64,000 nucleotides of DNA from Leptasterias polaris (taxonomy: Eukaryota > Echinodermata > Asteroidea > Forcipulatida > Asteriidae). Both the position numbers and the translations under genes were made by a program. Under the pieces are notes generated by a model. That model worked only from the letters and a program-made list of their open reading frames with translations. It was not told the DNA's origin and searched no databases. Every line of letters starts with the position of its first letter. Position 1 is the first letter of the stretch. Of the stretch, positions 55,575 to 64,000 are shown one piece after another. Where the stretch lies: assembly GCA_037783415.1 (NCBI GenBank), contig JAZGTN010000047.1:2294001-2358000 (forward strand), written 5' to 3'.

Positions 55575-58500
55575 GTGCACCCTCGCTGTTGGCTTCAAAC
55601 TTTGGGTGATTGATATTTAAATCTTGGCATGCTGTGGATCATACGAAAAACGAAAAACTGTAGTAGTGAAACTTGCGGGTACAACCATGTATACAACTTT
55701 TGGGGGAAGTGTTGGTTGTGACTCGAACACCGGTAGTCTCGACGTTTCGAGCAGTATCCTCTGCTCGTCTTCAGGATTCTCAGGAGGACAGCACAGTACC
55801 GTGAGTCCATACCATCGGCTCTTTTCAGAGCCACCACTCCTCCAAAAGGAGATGTGCATTATAGCTGTATCTACTGCAAGCTTTGGCAACTAGTATGGTG
55901 ACTGGTTAAGCACTGAGCGTGTACACTATAATTTGAACCGGGAACACGACAATGTTTTCGATATGTAATAATTGTGGGCGGGGTAATACTTACTTTGTTT
56001 TGGTGTTTTCGGTTTCCTTGGCCGCCCTCTCTTTCTTTTCGGTCGTGACATGGGCGACGCGCCCATCTCTATGTCGGGTTCAATGATCAGTGTCGAAGCC
56101 GTGACGTCACTCTCGTTCCTTGGATAACCTCTGACCGTGAGCGGTAGCCAATTGAACGTGGTTGACGTCACCTCATTGGTGAGGCATCGTGGTTGGCTAC
56201 TGTCGATGTCATGTGATGCAAAGTCGTCGCTCATTGGTGGAGATAGCGGGGCGGGGCTACTCATATTTGAACCCCAATCAGATTGCATGAGCGGCTGAAA
56301 CGATTAACATAAAAATACATAATATTAATAATTTACCTATTGGTTTTGTTTTGCGAAATGTTCGATTGAAATTGTGACAAAAACGAGTTTAATAGCAATT
56401 TTCAAAACATTTTTACGAGTCGTATTAGCGAAGAATCTTGTGGTAAGCACCGTCTGAAATTAGCCTGAAATTCTCTCCCTTTTAGGCAGATGTCTTTCAA
56501 TTGAACTATAAAGCGGCATCGGTTGTATTATTCAACATATACAAACATTAGAGTGTTTAGAATAACTATAAGTGGTTTATTGTTCTCATAATGTTTTTAA
56601 TATTTATTTTATAAATGGTATCCCAGCATATTGAAAACCAAGACAATAACATGTTGTTGACTACTTGACTAATTAGTTAAGCCACTTTTGCACCAATTTG
56701 TAATTCCCTGATGGGGCATGTCAAATTATGCAATTGCCCTTTGCATCCTACAGTGAGTGGCAAACAACCATTCGAGATCGCTCCGGATGTGCATTCAACC
56801 CCAAAGGCCCGTTCTCTGAATGCAGTGTTGGATTTTGATACTGTATACTCCACTTTCATTTCAATCTTCATACATAAACTCAATACCATGATTCCTGGCA
56901 AATTTATTACTTTCAAATATCGTTTACATAATTCTAATTTCAACTGTTAATACTAATTACATTTTCCTATGTGTGTATAATTAAATTGTTTGCAAATCAA
57001 GCACAACACAATTATTGGTATTCTTATACAGGTGAACACAGGGTGGTCCTCAGTTTTGAACTGTAGTATAACTGCCTCTAAAGGCAAACAACACCAATGC
57101 TCCTTACATACAAATAAAAACAAACAAACAATCAAACAACTACAACAACAACTACAACTACAACGAAAAAACAACAAACAAACCAACAAAAAAACAAAAA
57201 AAAAAAAAACCCAGAAAGCATTGATCTAAAATATCTGCTTCATTTGAGGCATTACTTTTATTTCTACAGTGTATGAGGTGTTATTGACTATTGTCATGAT
57301 TTGTTAGTAATATCAAAATTGTTGGTGGGTGGATAGGCTAAAAACAATTTCTGAGAATCGTTTGATTTATTCTGCATTGTTCACAACAATGGTGTTTGTT
57401 TTGTGTCTGATGCGCTGAACTTTCTGTAATAAAGTCAACTGCTGTTCTGAAGAATGTTGCTTGGCATTTTGTCAGAAGTACGCCAACCAAAGAAATGTCA
57501 ACTACGGTATTTTCGTAACCAGAGGTTGTGGTCTGATTACATAAATCGAGGCCAACCATTCACTGCAATTTGTTCTCTTGGTTTTCAGTCCAAAAAGGGA
57601 ACTAATTGTAGGAAAAATAATTGGATATTTCCGGGGTTTTACCTTATTTGGCATTGATGCGTCTAATAGAGCACGAACGCGATATTATTCCTAACCCTAT
57701 ACCTTGAAAATCAGCCATAAGTCAACATTAGATAACGAAAACTAAACTTGATCTTGCAATTAAATAGTACATTATACATTTTTCTATTATTAGATAATTC
57801 GTTGTTATATATTTCCATGGCCTATTTCAGCAAAATTTAATTGGGGAATAACAGTGTGATGACCCGGTCTTCACTGCGTGGTAATGACCGGGGTGTTGGC
57901 TGGACGTTGTTAACGGACCGAGCCGAAGGCAAGGTCCATTAACAGCGAACAACCACCAACCGAATGACTGACCCCTGTTGATTGACACCCCTCTAGGACC
58001 TTTGGTATTGTCCAGCTTAGGATATCGTGACATTATGAGCTGACCAGTGTGTAGAATACTGTTAAGACAATAGAAAGGATGAAGCGCTGACAGCGGCCCT
58101 CACTTCATGGTTTTAAAGTTCCCTTAAGTGCAGGAGTAACCAAGAAGTTACACAACTGCAGGAAGGTTCCACTTGTAACTGGCACCCCAGTAAGCCCAAA
58201 CGTTTAATTAGCCGCAAGACATTTGGAAGCCTGCTCCAAAGAAAAGATGTCTTCACTTTATCAGCGGGTTATAGATCTGGGTAGGTCTGTATGTCTGCAA
58301 TTTTATGCACAAAGTGTATGAGTGAAAATATTTTTTGGCCCCTCAAAAAATCGACTACAACTCATGGACCTGATGCCTCTCCTATATTTTGTGGAACGGT
58401 CCAATCTCGGATATCAAGGAATTTGACTCCCCCAGGGCATAACACTTTGGAGAAAATAGTGAAATAAATAAAAATGTGCCAGGACTTAGTGTTTCAAGCG

Positions 58501-61500
58501 CCCACTCAGTGGTTTTAAAAAATAAAAAAACTAATTATCTTGTATCTTACTTGTGTTCCTGCTAACGTATTGATGAGCTTGTGCTTGATGTCTTCAAGGC
58601 GGTATATGTCCTTCTGTACCCCGTATAAATTATCCTGCATCTGTCGACTGTCGGGAGAGTCTTCAGAAGGAAATACAATAAATATTTAAATAATAAGTTT
58701 GTTTTTATTGAAATCGTTATTCTAACTTCTGGGTGTAGTTGTTACTGGATAGGGGTCGAGTTTGGTTGATTTTAAAGGGAACTGCAAAAGGGAGTTTAGA
58801 AGGAAAATATCGGGTTATTAAAAATGCAATAAATTTAAGACCCGGTTCATTCAATTTATTTTTTAAATGAATGATCCGTGGCATCCGCATTCAACGAAAA
58901 AAAAAAGGGGGGGGGGGTAATTCAATTAATGCATGAATATTTCTCAGATTCAAATGTTTTGGTGTGAACAATTTTCCAAACCATACTTAGAAGAGAATCC
59001 TTTCTCAAAATAGTTCATAATTATTATCAACAGCTGCAGGTCATTTATATTTTCTGAGTATTTATCAATCTACGATACTACTTTTAAGAGCGAAAAACAA
59101 TGATGTGGTCATGCTGGAGTGAAATCACAGGTTTACATTTTGTTAAGGATTTTTTTTATTGAAGTATACATGCTTATTACGATTGCTGAAACCGAAATAG
59201 GCAAAAGTGGTTGGGGTTTTCAAATGCTATTATCGGCTTTAACAGAATTTCAGCCAGAAGTATTATTATTATTATTATTTTTTTTTTTCTCATTTATTAA
59301 TTATGGTTCTGAAGCGAGAATTCTTTTAAAAAAAGCAAAACTTTTAAACTTAATCACTACACTAGCCAAGAACCTTATGGAGAAAAGACAAGGAAGGAAG
59401 TTTCAGTTTTAGATTTGAGAGAAAAACCCTAGAGAAATGTTCCCGGGAAAAACCCAAACAGGTAGGGAGTGAAAACCAAACCCACATAGTGGGATTCGAA
59501 CCGGGGCCCAATAGGTTGAAGGCGAGCAAAGAAACCTACGCCAACCCGACCACCCTGATTCCCCCCTGGGATGAACTGTCTTTTAACAAGATTATAGCAA
59601 CCAATCGAAATCCCCTACTTCGGCTTACCATTGAGCCATCTTCGGAAGTTTTCGTGGATTAGGTCGCCGTTCGGCCCAAAGAGACGACAGAAGTCGTCAC
59701 TGGACCATTGTGTCAGCGTTCGACCGTCCAGTGGACTGTCATAAAGTTTGACGCGGAAGTCTCCAAAGATTGGAAGGTCAAAGGTCGTGGATAGCCACGT
59801 GACCCAAGAGTTCACGTGATCGACTGTCCAATCAAGTGGATCTGAAACGGTCAAGTTTAAATAATTTAGGTTTTGGGTTGAAACGGTTCTGTGACAGCGT
59901 GCTAGGGTGTTTGTTTGTTTGTTGTTGTAAGTTGTTAATATTGTTGTTTTTTCAGATGAGCTTTCTGACAAGGGAACTCAGCAAAGCTCACACAAAGAGA
60001 TATAAACGCCCAGCTGGCAACAGCAAACCTCGCTCTTGGTTTAAAGTCAATCAATTATTGTGATTCAGTAATTAGACGACAATACTTATATTCTATTGTG
60101 GGTGCACGTCATGCAGTGTTACTACTCGACCACAATGACAGGTTTATATAGCAGCAACTGAAATACAAAGGTGGGCATCGCAAAATCCTTGGTATTCAAC
60201 AAAACCAAATTAATTAAAGGTACATCTGATTGGTTTTTGAAAGTCCAGAGTATAATATTGATTTATTGACAATAAAATAATGAGCAAGTACACTGACTGA
60301 GCACAGTGAACACAAGCTTGTTTTCGTTGTTTGATAAAACGTAACCACTTAATTTGATGGTATTTATCACAGGTTGCTTGTATGATGTGTTTACACTCTA
60401 AAAAAACACCTCCTGGGTCAGGCTGATCCCAAAACTATAGTTAAAGAAAGAAGAAGAAGAAGACAATCTTGACCCGTATTCTGCGTCAATGTGACACATT
60501 ACTGGGTAATTCTGACACAGATTCCGAGTTTTTAGATTGGAGCTTTTAGAGTGTATTGTGGTTATCCAACTACAACCCCAGCAACCAAGTTACTTGATGA
60601 AAGTCTAAAAATAGCTAAGGGGCCGTCCCTTCTGAGGACGGGAAAGTCCCATCAGCTGGAAAGGATCCAACTTGTAATTATTCAGAAAGATTTAAGACAA
60701 CAGATTTGGGCGTGACGGTAGTAGCAAAACCAGCTTGAAACAACAAAAGGAACAGACCCATCGACAAAAAAATCAACTTGACATTCTGGTAAACAACGAC
60801 TGGCTATTTTATTTAAATTTTTTTGCAATTTGGAGGCAATTTGCAACAAAGAAAGCTCGTGTCCGAAATAAGGCTATCATTTTTTTTCAAATGCAAAATT
60901 GTCCCCCAAACAAGGCTAAAAGCCACTCTTGGTAAGGGGCTATACTAGAAGAAAACTTTAGATATGAAAACAATTCAGGGGAGCTTTGGTAGGAATTGAT
61001 ATTCCTCTTGAAACAGTCTAGATTGCAGTATGGAGGGAAACATGCACCAGGCAATGAGTCCCAAAGAGATGCAGTACGTAAAATAAAGCTGTTGGAATGG
61101 CTCTTTGTTCTACATATCGGCAAGGCGAGAGTGTATGCATGAGAAGAAGCAGATAGCCTAAAATTAGCGGCTACGGCTGTGACTGCAGCTTGATCTTCTC
61201 TTGACTAAGCATGGAAGCATGCTGATGAAACCCATAGCAACACCCTTAGAAACAGCCGAAGCCGTAGCCACAACTGGAAATCGCGCTTCTCCTTGACTTG
61301 ACCTTAGCAAAACAATTTAACAAAACAAAAAAAGGAACTAGATTTTTTTAATTATTTTGGGTTGAACAAAGAAAATTTTACTTTTTTCTTTGTTCAATCC
61401 AAAATCATTTACATTTTACCCAGTCAGTTTCCCTTGTGGTTTATTTTTTGATATCTAAATTTAAAAAATAAAAGATTTACTCCAATTTGTGTGAGTAGTG

Positions 61501-62020
61501 CCTTTGTGATATTTTTTAACCCCATGTGTCGGATTCCGCTGGAAAGCTCTGTCCTACTGAATCCAGAAATGCTGACCTCCGTTTTGAATAAAAAAGTAGA
61601 AGATTTTACTCTTATTTGTTAGGAGTGGTGTCAGCATAAGATTTGCAAGCCCAAGTGTTGGTTACCGTTACAAAGATCTTTTCCTACTAAATCCAGAAAT
61701 GATGACCTCTATTTAAAAAAAAAACAACAACAAAAAAAACCCACCAAAAACACTTTTAGTTGTTATAGGAGTGGTGCCAGGATGAAATTTGAAATTTGTA
61801 GCCATTAGAAAAGTCTTTACGCTGAATTAAAAACTACTTTATTTACATGTTTTTTTTTTTTTTGTTTTGTTGGTTGGTTTTTCTTGAGGGGGGGGGAGAT
61901 GTTTTTCATACCTGGGGGAACACCCAGTCGAAGTCTTGCGTCTAGCTTGTCCTCTTGCGTCTTGCGTAACTTATCTGCGTCTAGAATAAAATTCAAGATG
62001 GATTCCGGGCATGCGCTCTC
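54919..62020 (-). CDS. ELF3-like: ELF3/ESE-type ETS transcription factor (5 exons seen, 5' end missing)
   Basis: Minus-strand exons: 62020-61912, 59841-59629, 58660-58551, 56294-55994, 55205-54919 (stop). All borders are AG/GT and all phases agree, giving 1020 nt, or 339 residues and a stop. Order: N-terminal linker (1-36), Pointed/SAM domain (about 38-106), a helical linker (108-144), a Ser/Pro-rich region, an AT-hook (RGRPRKP, about 233-239) and a C-terminal ETS domain (about 247-335). Pointed, AT-hook and ETS together mark ELF3 among known ETS factors; ELF5 and EHF lack the AT-hook. ELF3-type factors are nuclear regulators of epithelial genes. The first coding exon with the start codon was not found up to 64000. 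The ETS domain is unusual in several core positions. Expression evidence is needed to settle the 5' end. Confidence 0.87.
55257..55574 (+). mobile_element. 5'-truncated tRNA-derived SINE in an ETS-gene intron
   Basis: It starts inside the head at GTGGGTTCGAGTCCCGGTCG. The body has TGTCCTTGAGCAAGACACTT, CACCCAGGAGTAAATGGG and CTCCCCAGGGAGCTGAG, and the 3' end is GCGCTATATAAGAAGC with about 11 ATT units. It is the same family as 11083-11459 and lies about 50 bp from the ETS-exon acceptor, opposite to the gene. Confidence 0.85.
55725..55785 (-). ncRNA. Hammerhead-like motif in the ETS-gene intron (candidate)
   Basis: On the minus strand: CTGAAGA, extra C, GAGCAG, a loop of six, CTGCTC, GAAACGTC. 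CUGANGA, stem II, GAA, ACGU stem III and C17 fit the hammerhead core. Stem I is weak (UC/GA only). It resembles motifs in Penelope-like elements; no reverse transcriptase is nearby. Confidence 0.3.
55994..56294 (-). CDS. AT-hook exon of the ETS gene
   Basis: The acceptor is ATCGTTTCAG|CCGCTC and the donor CCAAAACAAA|GTAAGT. A Ser/Pro/Asp-rich region (SSPAPLSPPMSDDFASHDID) may be a transactivation segment. It is followed by SRPKRKRGRPRKPKTPKQ, a classic AT-hook within a basic patch that could also be a nuclear localisation signal. It ends in phase 1, completing a K codon with the ETS exon. Confidence 0.87.
56295..58550. other. ETS-gene intron
   Basis: It contains an A/C-rich CAAACAA run near 57115-57205. 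At about 57890-57985 there is a small fold-back with TTAACGGACC and GGTCCATTAA around GAGCCGAAGG, probably a MITE. No other gene was seen. Confidence 0.6.
58551..58660 (-). CDS. Linker exon of the ETS gene
   Basis: The acceptor is TTCCTTCTGAAG|ACTC and the donor GGAACACAA|GTAAG. It encodes SPDSRQMQDNLYGVQKDIYR and LEDIKHKLINTLAGTQ, a likely amphipathic helix. Two other frames contain stops or break the phase with its neighbours. Confidence 0.78.
58661..59257. other. ETS-gene intron, 3' part
   Basis: A run of A then G (about AAAAAAAAGGGGGGGGGG) lies near 58900. No gene or full-length repeat was recognised. Confidence 0.5.
59258..59570 (-). mobile_element. tRNA-derived SINE, third family, in an ETS-gene intron
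   Basis: On the minus strand GGGTGGTCGGGTTGGCGTAG (A-box region) and CCCCGGTTCGAATCCCAC (B box) form the head. A T/A-rich body and an (AAT)n tail at about 59262-59278 follow. It has the same orientation as the gene and sits 59 bp downstream of the Pointed exon. Confidence 0.72.
59629..59841 (-). CDS. Pointed (PNT/SAM) domain exon of the ETS gene
   Basis: The acceptor is ACCGTTTCAG|ATCC and the donor GGCTCAATG|GTAAGC. Key stretches are PLDWTVDHVNSWVTWLSTTF, DGRTLTQWSSDDFCRLFG and HENFRRWL, the helices of a PNT domain, which mediates protein contacts in ETS factors. The open frame upstream of the acceptor is intron. Confidence 0.88.
60385..60560. mobile_element. Short MITE with ACACTCTAAAA ends
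   Basis: TTACACTCTAAAAAAACACC at the left and GAGCTTTTAGAGTGTATTG at the right are inverted. The interior has CTGGGTCAGG, TTGACCCGTATTCTG and ACTGGGTAATTCTG. It is non-coding and lies in an ETS-gene intron. Confidence 0.65.
60887..61145 (-). pseudogene. LINE C-terminal fragment in an ETS-gene intron
   Basis: The minus-strand reading HAYTLALPICRTKSHSNSFI, LRTASLWDSLPGACFPPYCN, LDCFKRNINSY resembles the extreme C-terminus of non-LTR retrotransposon ORF2 (LPxxRTxxxxxSFxxRxxxLWNSLP). No RT core is present. Confidence 0.7.
61146..61911. other. ETS-gene intron
   Basis: Two diverged copies of a roughly 120-bp segment lie near 61540-61600 and 61660-61710 (ATCCAGAAATGMTGACCTC shared). A and T/G homopolymer runs occur near 61725 and 61850-61900. 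No gene. Confidence 0.5.
61912..62020 (-). CDS. ETS-gene exon upstream of the Pointed domain
   Basis: The acceptor is ATTTTGTAG|GAGAGCG and the donor CCCCCAG|GTATGA. It encodes ESACPESILNFILDADKLRK and QEDKLDARLRLGVPP, probably helical. It begins in phase 0 and ends in phase 1, joining to the Pointed exon as a D codon. It lies just 50 bp from the TTG-type array. Confidence 0.75.
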
Positions 62021-62069
62021 CTACAAAATAAAAGTAAACGCACATATTCTTTGAACTGTTCATGAAATA

Positions 62070-62101
<32 letters not shown>

Positions 62102-62148
62102 ACTGTTGTTGTTGTTGTTGTTGTTGTTGTTACTGATGTTGTTGTTGT

Positions 62149-62225
<77 letters not shown>

Positions 62226-62274
62226 TTGTTGTTGTTGTTGTTGTTGTTGCTGTTGCCGTTGCTGTTGCTGTTGC

Positions 62275-62311
<37 letters not shown>

Positions 62312-62440
62312 GCTGTTGCTGCTGCTGCTGCTACTGCTGCTGTTAATTGCTGTTGATGTTGCTGTTGCTGATGCTGTTGCTGCTGATGTTGCCGATGTTG
62401 TTGTTGTTGTTGTTATTGTTGTTATTGTTGTTGTTGTTTA
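62070..62440 (+). repeat. Compound (TTG)n/(TTGCTG)n/(TTGTCG)n array
   Basis: About 370 bp of TTG-based units with blocks of TTGCTG and TTGTCG. The 123-residue poly-Leu frame is an artefact. It lies 50 bp upstream of the first recognised ETS exon, within the presumed first intron. Confidence 0.95.
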
Positions 62441-63667
62441 AATTCAAAACAAACATGCATTCATACCATCTATGCCACGTGAGAGTTATATGTTTTATTT
62501 CATAAAATCAATGTAATGTCTAGCTTAAGGCCTCAGGTATCCACCCCAATGGAGTCTGTATTTACATTAAAATCTTCAGACAATAACATACAAATAAACA
62601 TTTAAAACATTGTTCAGGTCAAGACACAAACTGTCCTCTTAGATGTGTCAGATCCAATCAAGCCTCTCCTCTTAAGGTGTAAAAATCCTAAACGTTTTAT
62701 ACAAAAGAATCAACTCCCAAAATCCTTAAACAACATGGGTCATATTGTGGTACAGTTCGCAACAGTTTTTATTTTCATTATTAATTTCCCCAGCGTTTAT
62801 GATGTAATTTTACGTAAACAATTATTATAATCCTACTGCAAAAATTACAATAACCAGCGCATAAAAACATTCGAGCAGCGTACTCATTATTTGTTTGTCT
62901 TTTCCCCAAAGAGTAGATGCAATAACTTGTTATTAAATTATATATATTTTCAAAAGAAGTTTTAAAATGGTTTAATAATGGCCTGACAATTCGACCCTAT
63001 AGCAGAGTCTTTCTCGAAGGCTAAATGACAATGCAACAAATAAACCGCGCAGAAAGCACACACGCAAAAATAAGGGATGACAATGTTTTTTATTTTGTAT
63101 GCACAAACAAACAAAACTGATAAATATATAATTTGTTCAACCATCCTTCTTACACTCTCCCATTTTTGCTTGGAAAATGCAAAACCATGGTTGTTACTTA
63201 GCTTGACGCTTAGAATAAATTATCTATCTCAGAAAATGAATTTACTTTCGAGTCAATACTAGTATCAATCAGTCAATGAATATCCCATACAAAACCAATG
63301 TCGACAGTCCATTAAAGTTACCGTCCGTTTTATGCAACTAAAGTATAAACAAAAAAAATGCTTCCGAAACAACCATTCGAAATCAAGCTTAAAGACATTT
63401 TAATCTTTTGATAAATTTTCTCCAAATATGGTTTTCAGAAGCGATGGGTAGACTCGTTTTTGTTTGCCATCCATTGTTCAGAACGCACGGCTTCTGCGGA
63501 GGCGGGATTTGACGCTGAGCTCCGGCGTTCATCCAGGGCCGACGGAGTTGCTGCCCATTAAGTTTCGGTTTTGTGAAAAATTGGTTGCGATCATACAACG
63601 AAAATCTGTTATTCTTTGGGTGAAGTAGTTTAGAAATCCCACCTGCGTTTTGAGTAAAATATGCTTT
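62441..63667. other. Upstream intron or intergenic DNA
   Basis: At about 62985-63030 GACAATTCGACCCTATAGCA with GAGTCTTTCTCGAAGG repeats the 8.78-kb motif. A 69-residue minus-strand frame at 63389-63598 lacks a phase-0 donor and is not supported as the missing first exon. Confidence 0.5.
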
Positions 63668-64000
63668 TTAAAGGTATATTGGTAACTACTCCAAAAAATA
63701 ATGACCATAAAAACTTACTTAGTGAGAAGCACTGCAGCTGTTGATGGTATTAACTACTTTGAGAAAGGAGTCCGTAGAATGTATATGGTTTGGATGTAAT
63801 TGTTCAGTCCACACAAACACAATTTGAATTTGAGAAACGACTCTTGCATGTTTGTCATGTTATTTCTGAGGTTTGATGTCCGTTTGCGAATGCTGCGGCC
63901 AGAGATGCAGTTGGTACCCGCCGCCACCTCGCTATAAACGTGGATGGATTCAACGTTGTTGTAAAAATACCGAGACTGTTTGTTGCCGTTTTCTCAGCAA
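63668..64000. mobile_element. MITE family C copy, cut by the window end
   Basis: TTTTAAAGGTATATTGGTAA, CATAAAAACTTACTTAG and AGAAGCACTGCAGCTGTTGA match the left half of the family. The right end lies outside the window. Confidence 0.6.

Noticed and set aside
62070..62441. Poly-leucine 123-residue protein
   Set aside because: It is a translation of a TTG array within the presumed ETS-gene intron.
63389..63598. First coding exon of the ETS gene
   Set aside because: No GT donor in phase 0 follows the ATG; the only fair donor (GCC|GTGCGT) leaves phase 2, which does not fit the 62020 exon.

Overview
The window is animal nuclear DNA: intron-containing genes with phase-matched splice sites, tRNA-derived SINEs, non-LTR retrotransposon tails, very many short inverted-repeat elements (MITEs), minisatellites and long compound microsatellites. 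No operon, ribosome binding site or prokaryotic gene is visible. The repeat families (TTAA-flanked MITEs, SINEs with ATT tails) together with an ELF3-type ETS gene suggest a marine invertebrate deuterostome. An echinoderm, perhaps a starfish, is my best guess; it rests on recall of repeat families and not on a search.

Three gene-like units can be supported. (1) 16135-18876, plus strand: a single-exon 913-residue protein with two N-terminal C2H2 fingers and a Tnp2/EnSpm (CACTA-type) transposase-like core. (2) About 19119-23860, plus strand: a nine-exon gene read here by splice phase. It encodes a SAM-domain protein of the family often labelled 'sterile alpha motif domain-containing protein 3-like'. 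It begins 243 bp after the transposase stop codon and has the same orientation. (3) 62020-54919, minus strand: five phase-compatible exons giving 339 residues with Pointed domain, AT-hook and ETS domain in that order, which is the ELF3/ESE architecture. Its first coding exon was not found.

Layout: 1-12 kb is repeat-rich intergenic DNA with several MITEs, a near-perfect 374-bp fold-back, SINEs and a LINE tail. 12.06-13.25 kb is a 68-bp minisatellite. 15.7-25.6 kb is the transposase/SAM locus, ending in a 229-bp tandem array that has captured a 280-bp piece of the transposase exon. 25.7-38 kb holds MITEs, a 52-bp array with tRNA B-box-like sequence, an oppositely oriented minisatellite pair and trinucleotide/hexanucleotide arrays. 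38.9-51.3 kb is a dense nest of elements inserted into one another. 52.4-53.2 kb is a CpG-rich inverted-repeat element. 54.9-62.0 kb is the ETS gene. 62.1-64 kb holds a TTG-type array and a MITE that runs off the end.

The ETS gene has no visible functional link to the other two. The transposase-like gene and the SAM gene may be two parts of one mobile module, but no shared terminal inverted repeats could be found, so this remains a hypothesis. All splice sites were assigned by eye, and no database search was possible.
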